DNA of 64,000 nt from Limnohabitans sp. JirII-31 (GCF_002778315.1 NZ_NESA01000009.1:62001-126000), one strand, 5' to 3'. Counted from the first letter of the stretch, positions 1-8,741 are shown. The notes: generated by a model not told the origin, from the sequence alone. Program-made: numbers and translations.

Positions 1-72
1 TCGCCAGTGGCGGTACGGGTCGATGTTGATGTCAGCTTCGACGACATGCTCAGGAGCTGCGCCGGTGCTTGA
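1..72 (+). CDS. 3' end of an unidentified upstream gene
   Basis: An open frame runs in from the left edge and stops with TGA. Only 23 codons are visible, which is too few to recognise a family. The main evidence that it is real is coupling. A ribosome binding site (AGGAG at 52-56) lies inside it, and the GTG start of the amidase at 65 overlaps its stop region. This is the pattern of consecutive genes in one operon, so the catabolic operon probably begins to the left of this window. Confidence 0.45.
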   Translation, partial: SPVAVRVDVDVSFDDMLRSCAGA

Positions 73-1345
73 ACTGCCTGCGCGCTTGACGCAACTCCAA
101 GCGCTCATTCGCTGCGGTCAGCTGACGCCTCAAGACGCCGTGTCTGCGCAAGTGCAGCGCGGACAAGCCTTGAGCACACCGTTTCCTTGCGTGGTCGACC
201 AGTTGCCCATCGCAGCCTTGGGTGACGGGCCTTTGGCGGGCATTGCCTTGGCGCACAAAGACATCTTTCAGCTCGATGACCGCCTGCCCGGCTGTGGCGT
301 GGGCCACGGGCATGCGCAAGCCAGCGTGCACGCTGCGGCTGCCATTGCCGCATTGCAACAAGCCGGTGCCAGCCAGTGGGCCACCTTGGTGATGGCGCCC
401 CATGCCTGTGGTGCCACCTCGCAAAACATGCACTTTGCACGCTGCGTCAACCCACTCGATTCGGAGGCTGCGGTGGGTGGCTCATCCAGTGGCTCGGCCG
501 TGGCCGTGGCGGCTGGCATGAGCTATGCCGCTTTGGGCACCGACACCGCAGGTTCGGTGCGCATACCGGCAGCGACCTGTGGCTTGATCGGACTCAAAAC
601 CACCCATGGGGCGGTCAGCACCCGAGGCTGTGCGCCACTCGCGCCCTCGCTCGACAGCGTGGGCATCTTGAGCCGCTATGCACCAGATGCGCGTGAAATC
701 TGGGCGGCTTTGTGCCCGCAACTGCCGCGTGTTGCGGCAACGCGCACACCGCGTTGCCACCTGTGGTTGCCCGAAGACGGCGTGGCGCCTGACGTGGCCC
801 AAGCCATTCGCACGTGGGCCGCGCAACTCGATGCACAAGTCACGCCGTTGGACATGGCCGACACCTTTGACTCACTCAACCGCCATGCACAGCGTGTGTT
901 GTTGCACGAGACGGCACGCACACACCATGCGAGTTTGTGCGATGGCAGCGCAGAGTCTGGCGTGCAAGCCATTGGCCTGATGGGCTTGGGGCTGCCACTG
1001 GCGTGGTACCAAGCGTCCATGCAATCGCGCGCGGGCCTGTTGCAAGACTTTGTGACGCGCTATTTTCACGATGCCGAATTTTTAATCCTGCCCTCTTTGG
1101 CAGACCCTGTGCCTGATTGGCAAACGGTGGAAGTAGGCCACGTCGCGTTTGATCGCGCGTCACTGTTTGCCATGCACCGCTACATGGGCTTTGTGAATTA
1201 CCTCGGCTTGCCCGCACTCAACTTGCCCATCGCGCGTGACACGCGCGGTCGTGCTGTGTGTGTGCAAGTCTTGGCCAGACCTTTTGCCGAACACCGCTTG
1301 CTCGACTTTGCCGAGCAGGTGCCTCCTATTTTTTGGACCCACTGA
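65..1345 (+). CDS. Amidase signature family hydrolase
   Basis: This is a 426-residue cytoplasmic amidase of the Ser-cisSer-Lys family, which hydrolyses carboxamides to acid plus ammonia or amine. The amidase signature is plain: a GGSSSGS motif, then TDTAGSVRIPA, with the conserved lysine in the ALAHKD motif near residue 70. I chose the GTG at 65 because AGGAG sits 8 bases upstream and the start overlaps the previous stop; an ATG at 23 in the same frame has no such site. The gene is 2 bases from the CoA-transferase and heads an operon of CoA-dependent catabolism, so it probably releases an acid that the next enzyme activates. The substrate cannot be read from sequence. GatA is unlikely because no gatB or gatC is nearby. 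Confidence 0.88.
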   Translation: MLELPARLTQLQALIRCGQLTPQDAVSAQVQRGQALSTPFPCVVDQLPIAALGDGPLAGIALAHKDIFQLDDRLPGCGVGHGHAQASVHAAAAIAALQQAGASQWATLVMAPHACGATSQNMHFARCVNPLDSEAAVGGSSSGSAVAVAAGMSYAALGTDTAGSVRIPAATCGLIGLKTTHGAVSTRGCAPLAPSLDSVGILSRYAPDAREIWAALCPQLPRVAATRTPRCHLWLPEDGVAPDVAQAIRTWAAQLDAQVTPLDMADTFDSLNRHAQRVLLHETARTHHASLCDGSAESGVQAIGLMGLGLPLAWYQASMQSRAGLLQDFVTRYFHDAEFLILPSLADPVPDWQTVEVGHVAFDRASLFAMHRYMGFVNYLGLPALNLPIARDTRGRAVCVQVLARPFAEHRLLDFAEQVPPIFWTH

Positions 1346-1347
1346 AC

Positions 1348-2544
1348 ATGCCGAAAATTCAAGCCTCCAGCGCACTGGCCCGTTTCAAAGTGATCGACCT
1401 CTCGCGTGTGCGCGCGGGTCCCAACTGCGTGCGCATCCTGACTGACTTTGGTGCCGATGTGATTCGTGTCGAACCCCCGCCGGGTGTCGACCCCAACGAA
1501 GCCATGTTCGCGGCCAACCGCAAGGGCGGCGACTTTCAAAACATCAACCGCAACAAGCGCTCGATGACGCTCAACCTCAAAAAGCCAGGAGCCATGGAGG
1601 TGCTGATGCGCTTGGTGGCCGAGGCCGATGTGGTGGTGGAGAACTGGCGTCCCGACGTCAAAAACAAACTCGGCCTCGACTACGAGTCGCTCGCCAAAGT
1701 GAACCCACGCATCATCTTGGCCAGCATCTCTGGCTTTGGGCAAGACGGGCCGTATGCCTGGCGTCCTGGGTTTGACCAAATCATCCAAGGCATGGGTGGC
1801 TTGATGAGTGTGACCGGTGAGGCCGAGCATGGGCCTGTTCGCGCGGGTTTGGCGGTGGCCGATTTGAGTGCGGGTCTGTACTGCGCACTGGGCATCTTGG
1901 TGGCCTTGCTGGAGCGTGAAGTTTCGGGCAAAGGGCAGTGGGTGCACAGCTCCTTGTTGCATTCGCAAATCGCCATGATGGATTTCCAAATGGCGCGTTA
2001 CCTCAACGACAACGATGTGCCCGTGCAAGTGGGCAACAACCACCCCACCAGCTCACCCATGGGCTTGTTCGACGCCAACGATGGCTGCTTCAACCTCGGC
2101 GCGTCGGGCGAGGGCAATTGGAAGCGCTTTTGCGACGCACTCGACAAACCCGATTGGTATGCCGACCCAGAATTTCAGACCGAGCCCTTGCGTGTGCAAC
2201 ACCGCGAACGTCTGAATGCACAAATTGCGGTCGAGTTCAAAAAGAACACAGTCAAGCACTGGGTCGATTTGCTCAACCAAGTGGGCGTGCCCGCCGGGCC
2301 GGTCTACACCGTGCCGCAAGTGTTTGAAGATGAGCAGGTGAAACATTTGAAGGTCACCGAGACCTTGATGACCAACTTTGGCAAAGAAATTGCGTACATC
2401 ACACAACCGGTGGTTTTAGAGCGCACACCGTCCCAAGTTGTGGCGCCCGCACCTGGATGGGGCGAACATACCGACGAAGTCTTGCGCGAAGCCGGATATT
2501 CGGACGAAGAGATTCAACAATTTCACACACAAGAGGTGGTTTAA
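1348..2544 (+). CDS. Class III (CaiB/BaiF) CoA-transferase
   Basis: This 398-residue protein matches the family III CoA-transferases, which move CoA from a donor thioester to a carboxylic acid without ATP. The N-terminal half has the Rossmann-like core (KVIDLSRVRAGPNCVRIL, then FGADVIRVEPP). The catalytic aspartate is visible in the GLAVADLSAGLYCA motif near residue 170. The ATG at 1348 lies 2 bases after the amidase stop and gives the usual family length. It probably activates the imported or amidase-released acid for the dehydrogenase and crotonases downstream. The acid cannot be identified; succinyl-CoA, acetyl-CoA or a product thioester could be the donor. Confidence 0.9.
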   Translation: MPKIQASSALARFKVIDLSRVRAGPNCVRILTDFGADVIRVEPPPGVDPNEAMFAANRKGGDFQNINRNKRSMTLNLKKPGAMEVLMRLVAEADVVVENWRPDVKNKLGLDYESLAKVNPRIILASISGFGQDGPYAWRPGFDQIIQGMGGLMSVTGEAEHGPVRAGLAVADLSAGLYCALGILVALLEREVSGKGQWVHSSLLHSQIAMMDFQMARYLNDNDVPVQVGNNHPTSSPMGLFDANDGCFNLGASGEGNWKRFCDALDKPDWYADPEFQTEPLRVQHRERLNAQIAVEFKKNTVKHWVDLLNQVGVPAGPVYTVPQVFEDEQVKHLKVTETLMTNFGKEIAYITQPVVLERTPSQVVAPAPGWGEHTDEVLREAGYSDEEIQQFHTQEVV

Positions 2545-2546
2545 CC

Positions 2547-3320
2547 ATGGGTGCTATTCATGTCACGCACGACCAGCATGTGGCCGTGGTCACGATCGAC
2601 GATGCCGAGCGCTACAACGCCATGAGCTTGTCGATGTGGATTGCGCTCAAACAAGCGTTTGACGACATCGAACACAACGCCCAGGTGCGTGCCGTGATTT
2701 TGCGCGGTGCCGGTGAAAAAGCCTTTGTCTCAGGCGCCAACATCAGCGAGTTTGAAACCCAGCGTAACTCCGAAGCGTCGGTGGCCCACTACAACCAGAG
2801 CGTGGCGCAAGCCCAAGACGCCATCACCCGTTGCCGTGTGCCGGTGATTGCTGCCATCAGTGGCATTTGCTATGGCGGTGGTTTGGGTTTGGCTTTGAGT
2901 TGCGATTTGCGCTATGCCAGCCCGGCCTCCAAGTTCCGCATGCCCGCCGCGCGTTTGGGCCTGGGTTATGGCTACCGCGGCATGAAAAGCATCTTGCAAA
3001 ACCTCGGGCCCACAGCGGCTGCAGAAGCCTTCTACACCGCCAAGGTGTATGTGGCCAGCGAGGCGGCACACATTGGCATCGTCAACGCCGTGCACGACGA
3101 TGTGTTTGCGCATTGCGCTGAGGTGGCTCTGCAAATTTCGCAAAACGCCCCCCTCACGGTGCAAGCCGCCAAGCAAGCCATGCTGTGCATTGCCGATGGC
3201 GACACCTCCCAAATTGCGCGCATCGACCAGGCCGTCGATGCGTGTTTCAAGAGCAGCGACTATGCCGAGGGCCGACTGGCCTTTGCACAGAAGAGGCTCC
3301 CTCAGTTCACCGGCCATTGA
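2547..3320 (+). CDS. Enoyl-CoA hydratase/isomerase (crotonase) family protein with altered active site
   Basis: This 257-residue protein has the crotonase fold. The oxyanion-hole segments are present (SGANISEF near 62-69 and the ISGICYGGGLG loop near 104-114). Both glutamates used by classical hydratases are missing: glycine 114 occupies the first position (GGGLGLA) and alanine 134 the second (MPAARLG). It therefore probably does not hydrate a simple enoyl-CoA and may be an isomerase, hydrolase, decarboxylase or ring-modifying crotonase. It starts 2 bases after the CoA-transferase stop, so the two are co-translated. A second crotonase at 8751 keeps both glutamates. Confidence 0.88.
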   Translation: MGAIHVTHDQHVAVVTIDDAERYNAMSLSMWIALKQAFDDIEHNAQVRAVILRGAGEKAFVSGANISEFETQRNSEASVAHYNQSVAQAQDAITRCRVPVIAAISGICYGGGLGLALSCDLRYASPASKFRMPAARLGLGYGYRGMKSILQNLGPTAAAEAFYTAKVYVASEAAHIGIVNAVHDDVFAHCAEVALQISQNAPLTVQAAKQAMLCIADGDTSQIARIDQAVDACFKSSDYAEGRLAFAQKRLPQFTGH

Positions 3321-3346
3321 ATATCAACCCACCCATGGAGAAGAAG

Positions 3347-4324
3347 ATGAAATCTTTAAGAACCCTGCTCACGATTGCGCTGTCGCTGGCAGCCACCGCG
3401 GCCCTGGCTGTGGGGCCCGCCCCAGCGCCGATGAAACAAAAAGAAGTCCTCAGCGTGGGCTTTGTCAAAGTGGGCCACCTCGCACCCATGCTGATGCTGG
3501 AAGAAGAGCTCAAGAAGCTCAACATCGAAGTCAAGCGCGCTGAGTTTGTTCGCTACGCCGATGCACGCACCGCGTTGCTGTCGGGTTCGGTCGACGTGTC
3601 GGCGGTGGGCCCAGGCGACTTGGCCATCGTGGCCGCGCAAGGCAGCAAGAACTTGATTGGCTTGACTGGCGTGGGCAGCTCGTCCAAATTCTTGGTGGTG
3701 CGCAAAGGCGTGAAGATTGACGACTGGGGTGACATCAGCGGCAAGAAGATTGCCATTGCACCGGGTTCTGCCGTGTGGTTCCAGTGGGCCATGACCTTGA
3801 TTGAAAAGAACATCCCCTACACCTCGTTCTCGCCCGTGAACGTGCAAGGCGGTGGCACGGCGTTTGTGCAAGCCATGAAGCGGGGTGACATCGATGCCAT
3901 GGTGCTGTGGGAGCCCTTCGAGTCACAAGCCGTGGCCGAAGGCGATGCTTACTTTGCCAACAAACTCGACTACAGCCAGTCCCGTTCGGTCGGCGCAGAG
4001 CTGGGCATGTTGGCCGCCTCTGGCGAAGCCATGAGCACCAAGAAAGAACTGGTGCGTCGCTTCTTGTGGGCTTACCTCAAAGTCGAAGAGCAATTGGCCA
4101 AAAACAATGACCAGTTTGCCGATGCCTATGCCAAGTACACCGGCTTGCCTTTGAATGTGACCAAAGAGTCCGCCAAGATCATCAAGCTCGGCGGCGTGCT
4201 CAACAAAGAACAGGTGGGTCGTTTGGCCGAGGCTGCGTTCAAGCAAGGCATCGTGCAAAAAGACGTGACCAAAGAAGCGGCTGAGCTGTATGACGACAGC
4301 ATGGCCAAAGAAATCAAGAAGTAA
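3347..4324 (+). CDS. ABC importer periplasmic binding protein, SsuA/TauA/NrtA-like
   Basis: This is a 325-residue periplasmic solute-binding protein of the nitrate/sulfonate/taurine type. It begins with a standard signal peptide (KSLRTLL, then a hydrophobic core ending ALA near residue 23) and has no lipobox. The body has the expected two-lobe features, including the segment with ALLSGSVDVSAVGPGD and the MVLWEPFESQA motif typical of this family. I prefer the ATG at 3347 because GGAG lies 6 bases upstream; an in-frame ATG at 3335 would add four residues. The permease and ATPase follow directly. Ligands of this family range from sulfonates to thiamine precursors and aromatic acids, so the substrate is open. 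Confidence 0.88.
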   Translation: MKSLRTLLTIALSLAATAALAVGPAPAPMKQKEVLSVGFVKVGHLAPMLMLEEELKKLNIEVKRAEFVRYADARTALLSGSVDVSAVGPGDLAIVAAQGSKNLIGLTGVGSSSKFLVVRKGVKIDDWGDISGKKIAIAPGSAVWFQWAMTLIEKNIPYTSFSPVNVQGGGTAFVQAMKRGDIDAMVLWEPFESQAVAEGDAYFANKLDYSQSRSVGAELGMLAASGEAMSTKKELVRRFLWAYLKVEEQLAKNNDQFADAYAKYTGLPLNVTKESAKIIKLGGVLNKEQVGRLAEAAFKQGIVQKDVTKEAAELYDDSMAKEIKK

Positions 4325-4339
4325 GTGCAAGGACACACC

Positions 4340-5140
4340 ATGAAGACAACGGCACATTTCAAGCAACTGCTGCTCGGACTGGTGGTGCCCACTGCCGTTG
4401 TCGTGCTGTGGCAGGTGATGGGCAACTTGCCAGGCATGGCCGGCATCTTGCCCACGCCTTTGAAGGTGGTTGAGGGCTGGCACGGTTGGATCTTCGGCCA
4501 AGCCGGCTTGGGGCTCAACCCCTACCTGGGCACTTGGCTGTCCAACGTCGAATATTCCTCGATGCGCGTGGTGCAAGGCTTTGTGCTGGCCGCGCTGATC
4601 GGGGTGCCGTTGGGGCTGTTGATTGGCTGGAGCAAGTTCATTTCGCAGATGCTGGACCCGCTGATTCAAAGCCTGCGCCCGATCCCGATCACGGCGTGGT
4701 TGCCGTTCTCGATTGCGGTGTTTGGCATCCGCGATGTGGGTTCGATCTTTCTGATTTTTCTGGGTGGCTTTTATGCCATCGTGGTCAACGCCACGCAAGG
4801 TGCACGCGATGTGGACCGCAACTTGGTGCGTGCCGCCTTGATGATGGGCGCCAACCGCACCCAGTTGTTGCGCCGCGTGGTGCTGCCAGCTGCGATGCCC
4901 TCCATCTTCACGGGATTGCGCATTGGGCTGGGCATTTCTTGGACGGCGGTGATCGTCTCTGAGATGGTGGCCGTCAAGTCAGGCCTGGGCTATGTGCTGT
5001 GGGATGCCTACTACGTGGGCCGCATGGACATTGTGTTGGCCGACATGGTGTCGATCGGCGCCATGGGTTACATCAGCGACCGCATCATTGTGTTCATTGA
5101 ACGCAAGGTTCTGGTTTGGCGTATTTTGCAAAGTCACTGA
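4340..5140 (+). CDS. ABC importer permease, SsuC/TauC-like
   Basis: This is a 266-residue inner-membrane permease with about six hydrophobic segments. The cytoplasmic EAA-type coupling loop is visible near residues 165-190 (ALMMGANRTQLLRRVVLPAAMPSI), where the ATPase docks. The start is ATG after an AAGGA site at 4329-4333. It lies between its binding protein and its ATPase and probably works as a homodimer with them. It belongs to the same unit as the CoA-dependent enzymes on either side, which suggests that the operon imports its own substrate. Confidence 0.9.
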   Translation: MKTTAHFKQLLLGLVVPTAVVVLWQVMGNLPGMAGILPTPLKVVEGWHGWIFGQAGLGLNPYLGTWLSNVEYSSMRVVQGFVLAALIGVPLGLLIGWSKFISQMLDPLIQSLRPIPITAWLPFSIAVFGIRDVGSIFLIFLGGFYAIVVNATQGARDVDRNLVRAALMMGANRTQLLRRVVLPAAMPSIFTGLRIGLGISWTAVIVSEMVAVKSGLGYVLWDAYYVGRMDIVLADMVSIGAMGYISDRIIVFIERKVLVWRILQSH

Positions 5141-5147
5141 AATTCTT

Positions 5148-5906
5148 ATGTCCAACATCTCTGTTCAAGATCTTTGCAAAATTTATCCCGGTCAACCACC
5201 GGTCAAAGCCCTCGACCACATCGATCTCGATGTGCCCCCGGGTGACTTCGTGGCCTTGCTCGGCCCCTCGGGTTGCGGCAAGTCCACCTTGCTCAACCTG
5301 ATTGCGGGCTTCGAGTCACCCAGCTCGGGTGTCTTGCAGGTCAACCAACAAGCGGTGCATGCCCCAGGGCCTGACCGTGGCGTGGTGTTCCAAGAGGCGG
5401 CGCTGTTTCCGTGGCTGACGGTGTGGGAGAACGTGATCTTTGGCCCGCAAATGCAAGGCCTGCCCAAGGCCGAGTACGAAGAGCGTGCCAACGAGATGCT
5501 CAGCATCGTGGGCTTGCATGATTTCAAAAACCATTTGCCGGTGCAACTCTCGGGTGGCATGCGTCAGCGCGTGGGCATTGCCCGCATCTTGACTTTGGGG
5601 TCACGCGTGTTGCTGATGGACGAGCCCTTTGGTGCACTTGACGCACAGACCCGACTCACCATGCAAGAGCTGTTGCTGTCGGTGTGGCAAAAGCTCAAAC
5701 CGACCATCATCTTTGTCACGCACGACATCGACGAAGCCATCTTTTTGGCCAACACCATCTACGTCATGTCGGCCCGACCAGGCCGCATCCAATCCAAAAT
5801 CAACGTGCCCTTGGCGCGTCCACGCACCGTGGCTGACACAGCGAGCGAGGCCTTCAGCGCCATGAAGCTCGACATCCTCAACCTCATCCGACACACCCAT
5901 GGCTAA
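5148..5906 (+). CDS. ABC importer ATP-binding protein, SsuB/TauB-like
   Basis: This 252-residue ATPase has every nucleotide-binding motif in order: Walker A GPSGCGKST near 41-49, Q-loop VFQEAALFPW, signature LSGGMRQRVGIAR, Walker B VLLMDEPFGALD and H-loop VTHDIDEAI. It powers the importer encoded just upstream. I start it at ATG 5148, 7 bases after the permease stop. Its 3' end overlaps the next gene by 8 bases, so the two are probably translationally coupled. The closest functional class is nitrate/sulfonate/taurine ATPases. Confidence 0.92.
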   Translation: MSNISVQDLCKIYPGQPPVKALDHIDLDVPPGDFVALLGPSGCGKSTLLNLIAGFESPSSGVLQVNQQAVHAPGPDRGVVFQEAALFPWLTVWENVIFGPQMQGLPKAEYEERANEMLSIVGLHDFKNHLPVQLSGGMRQRVGIARILTLGSRVLLMDEPFGALDAQTRLTMQELLLSVWQKLKPTIIFVTHDIDEAIFLANTIYVMSARPGRIQSKINVPLARPRTVADTASEAFSAMKLDILNLIRHTHG

Positions 5907-6777
5907 TCCCCGCATCCCTTACCGTTTTTCTGACGAAGGTCCGCAGTTGGTGGCGCCCAAAGAAGGCGCCATCTTGGTCCACCTGGTGGTCAATGTGGAG
6001 CACTGGCAGTTTGATGCCAGCATGCCACGCACCATCATCACGCCGCCGCATGGCAAAGAAACCGTGCCCGATGTGCCCAACTTCAGCTGGGCCGATTACG
6101 GCATGCGTGCCGGTTTGCCGCGCATCATCAATGCCATCCACAGCCGTGGGCTACCCGCGTCCACCAGCTTCAACGCTGGTGTGATTCAGGCCTACCCGCG
6201 TGCGGCCGAAGCCATGCACGAAGTGGGTTGGGAGTTCATTGGCCATGGCGTGCATCAAAAAGCGCTCAACCATGCCGAAGGCGAAGAGGCTTTGATTGCC
6301 ACCAGCCTGGACATGATCGAATCGTTCACCGGCAAGCGCCCCAAGGGCTGGTTGAGCCCGGGCTTGCGCGAGTCGCACGACACGCCCGAGATCTTGAAAA
6401 AGCAAGGCATTGAGTACGTGTTTGACTGGGTGGTGGACGATGTGCCGCATTGGATGCGCACCAAGAATGGCCCGCTCATGGCCTTGCCCTACAACCTGGA
6501 AGTCAACGACTCCATCATTTACGCGGTGGAAAAACACGCGTCGAATGAAATGTTCCAGCGCCTCTCCAACACCTTGAGTTTGTTCAAACGCGAATGCGCC
6601 AAGCAGCCACGTGTTTTGTCGCTGGGTTTGCACCCGCACTTGATTGGCGTGCCGCACCGCTTTGAGAGCTTCGAGAAAATGCTCGACCTGTTGATGGCCA
6701 CCCCCGAGGTGTGCTTTGTCACGGGCGAAAAAATGGCCCAGTGGTACGCCGCCCAAGTGCCCGCCCCCTCCAACTGA
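5899..6777 (+). CDS. Polysaccharide-deacetylase-fold hydrolase, PuuE/allantoinase-like
   Basis: This 292-residue protein belongs to the NodB-homology fold, in the branch that includes PuuE-type allantoinases and cyclic-imide hydrolases rather than secreted chitin deacetylases. It has no signal peptide, so it is probably cytoplasmic. Candidate metal ligands are the aspartate in SWADYG near residue 56 and the histidines in the GHGVHQK motif near 115-119. It overlaps the ABC ATPase by 8 bases. In an operon with an amidase and an importer, C-N bond hydrolysis of a nitrogen-containing substrate is the reasonable guess. True sugar deacetylation is less likely because the protein is not exported. 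Confidence 0.82.
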   Translation: MANPRIPYRFSDEGPQLVAPKEGAILVHLVVNVEHWQFDASMPRTIITPPHGKETVPDVPNFSWADYGMRAGLPRIINAIHSRGLPASTSFNAGVIQAYPRAAEAMHEVGWEFIGHGVHQKALNHAEGEEALIATSLDMIESFTGKRPKGWLSPGLRESHDTPEILKKQGIEYVFDWVVDDVPHWMRTKNGPLMALPYNLEVNDSIIYAVEKHASNEMFQRLSNTLSLFKRECAKQPRVLSLGLHPHLIGVPHRFESFEKMLDLLMATPEVCFVTGEKMAQWYAAQVPAPSN

Positions 6778-6800
6778 TTGCAACTTCACAGAGAGTCTTT

Positions 6801-7583
6801 ATGAACTTAGAACTGACAGGACAGCGTGTCCTCATCACCGGTGGCTCCAAAGGCATTGGCTTGGCCATTGCACAAGCGTTCGCCGCCGAAGGCGCCAAGC
6901 CCGTGCTGGTGTCACGTGACCGGGCCAACTTGGCCCATGCGGTGCAAGCCATTGAGGCCGCCCACCACATCACCCCCGAAGTCTTTGAGGCCGATTTGGG
7001 CCTGCCCGGTTCGGCCGACAAGCTGTGCCAACAGGTGGGCGAGATTGACGTGTTGGTGAACAACGCAGGCGCCATTCCTGGTGGCAGCATCCACGACATC
7101 ACCGAAGAGCGCTGGCGCCAGGCCTGGGAGCTCAAGCTCTACAGCTACATCAACCTGACCCGCGCGTATTTGCCCAGCATGGAAAAGCGCGGCAAGGGCG
7201 TGATTGCCAACATCATCGGCATGGCCGGTGCAGCACCACGCTACGAATACATTTGCGGCTCGGCAGCCAATGCGGCCTTGATGGCGTTCACCCAAGGCCT
7301 GGGCGGCGGCACCGTGCGTCAAGGCGTGCGTGTGTTTGGCATCAACCCGTCGCCCACTCGCAGCGACCGCATGCAAGGCATGTTGCAGCAACAAGCCACC
7401 ACCAAACTGGGGGACGCTTCGCGTTGGCAAGAGCTGACCTTGGGTCTGCCCTTTGGCCGTTTGGCCGAACCCGACGAGATGGCCAAACTCACGGTGTTCT
7501 GTGCTTCGCCCTTGTGTGGGTATCTGAGCGGCAGCATCATCAACGTGGACGGTGGCCAGATGTTCACCACACCGAGCAAATAA
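6801..7583 (+). CDS. Short-chain dehydrogenase/reductase family protein with non-canonical active site
   Basis: This 260-residue Rossmann protein has the SDR cofactor motif GGSKGIG (14-20) and the NNAGA motif (87-91). The catalytic region departs from the classical Ser-Tyr-x-x-x-Lys pattern. Tyrosine 150 is followed by I-C-G-S, so serine 154 replaces the lysine, and the serine position is glycine 140 (NIIG). It could still bind NAD(P) but may catalyse something other than ordinary alcohol oxidation, or be a divergent subfamily. The C-terminus (SGSIINVDGG) is typical. It starts 23 bases after the deacetylase and ends 3 bases before the acyl-CoA dehydrogenase. Confidence 0.88.
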   Translation: MNLELTGQRVLITGGSKGIGLAIAQAFAAEGAKPVLVSRDRANLAHAVQAIEAAHHITPEVFEADLGLPGSADKLCQQVGEIDVLVNNAGAIPGGSIHDITEERWRQAWELKLYSYINLTRAYLPSMEKRGKGVIANIIGMAGAAPRYEYICGSAANAALMAFTQGLGGGTVRQGVRVFGINPSPTRSDRMQGMLQQQATTKLGDASRWQELTLGLPFGRLAEPDEMAKLTVFCASPLCGYLSGSIINVDGGQMFTTPSK

Positions 7584-7586
7584 ACC

Positions 7587-8741
7587 ATGAGCCGACAAGA
7601 TTTTCCTGAACTGCGCGAAGGCGTGCGCCAAGTGGTGTCTGCCTTTGACTCCCGTTATTGGCAAGAGGTGGACGAGGCGCGTGCCTTCCCTGAAAAATTT
7701 GTCACCGCCTTGACCGAAGCCGGTTGGTTGTCGGCCTTGATTCCTGAGGAATACGGCGGCTCCAACCTGAGCCTGACCGAAGCCAGTGTGATCATGGAAG
7801 AGATCAACCGCGCGGGCGGCAACTCGGGCGCCTGCCACGGTCAGATGTATGTCATGGGTTGTGTGGTGCGTCACGGCACGAAGGAGCAGAAAGAAGCCTT
7901 GTTGCCCAAGATTGCCTCGGGCGAATTGCGCATGCAGTCGATGGCCGTGACCGAGCCCACCACCGGCTCAGACACCACCCAACTCAAGACCGTGGCCGTG
8001 CGCCAAGGTGACCATTACGTGGTGAATGGGCAAAAGGTGTGGACCTCGCGCTTGCAGCACTCCGACTTCATGTTGCTGTTGGCACGCACCACGCCACTGG
8101 CCGAGGTGAAAAAGAAGTCCGAAGGCTTGTCGGTGTTTTTGGTGGACTTGCGCGAAGAGGTGGGCAAGACCATCACCGTCAAACCCATTCGCAACATGGT
8201 CAACCACGAGACCAATGAAATCTTCATCGACAACCTGCGCATTCCCGTAGAAAACCGCATTGGTGAAGAAGGCAAGGGGCTCAAGTACATCATGGATGGC
8301 TTGAACGCCGAGCGCATTTTGATTGCCGCTGAGTGCATCGGTGACGGCTATTGGTTTGTTGACCGCGCCACCCAGTACGCCAAAGAGCGCGTGGTGTTTG
8401 GTCGCGCCATCGCGCACAACCAAGGCATTCAATTCCCCATTGCCAAGGCCCACATCAACGTGGAAGCGGCCAGCTTGATGCGCTACGAAGCGGCGCGTTT
8501 GTTCGACGCCGGTTTGCCCTGCGGCGCACAAGCCAATATGTCGAAGTTGCTGGCGGCAGATGCGTCTTGGGAGGCGGCCAATGTGTGTCTGCAAACCCAT
8601 GGCGGGTTTGGCTTTGCCGCCGAGTACGACATTGAGCGCAAGTTCCGCGAGACACGCTTGTACCAAGTGGCACCGATCTCCACCAACTTGATCTTGTCCT
8701 ACGTGGGCGAGCATGTGTTGGGCATGCCCAAGTCCTACTGA
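7587..8741 (+). CDS. Acyl-CoA dehydrogenase
   Basis: This 384-residue FAD enzyme would introduce a 2,3-double bond into an acyl-CoA. FAD/substrate-binding motifs are visible (MAVTEPTTGSD near 119-129 and WTSRLQHSD near 152-160). At the site of the usual medium-chain catalytic glutamate the sequence reads YQVAPIST, with proline 363. A glutamate is present at 242 (LNAERILIAAE), where isovaleryl- and long-chain dehydrogenases carry their base. A branched or bulky substrate is therefore a reasonable inference. It starts 3 bases after the SDR, and the electron acceptor ETF is not encoded in the window. Confidence 0.92.
   Translation: MSRQDFPELREGVRQVVSAFDSRYWQEVDEARAFPEKFVTALTEAGWLSALIPEEYGGSNLSLTEASVIMEEINRAGGNSGACHGQMYVMGCVVRHGTKEQKEALLPKIASGELRMQSMAVTEPTTGSDTTQLKTVAVRQGDHYVVNGQKVWTSRLQHSDFMLLLARTTPLAEVKKKSEGLSVFLVDLREEVGKTITVKPIRNMVNHETNEIFIDNLRIPVENRIGEEGKGLKYIMDGLNAERILIAAECIGDGYWFVDRATQYAKERVVFGRAIAHNQGIQFPIAKAHINVEAASLMRYEAARLFDAGLPCGAQANMSKLLAADASWEAANVCLQTHGGFGFAAEYDIERKFRETRLYQVAPISTNLILSYVGEHVLGMPKSY

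Noticed and set aside
1198-2043. A 281-codon minus-strand frame antisense to the CoA-transferase
   Set aside because: It has a His-rich composition, no ribosome binding site and no family match; the plus-strand gene is clearly real.
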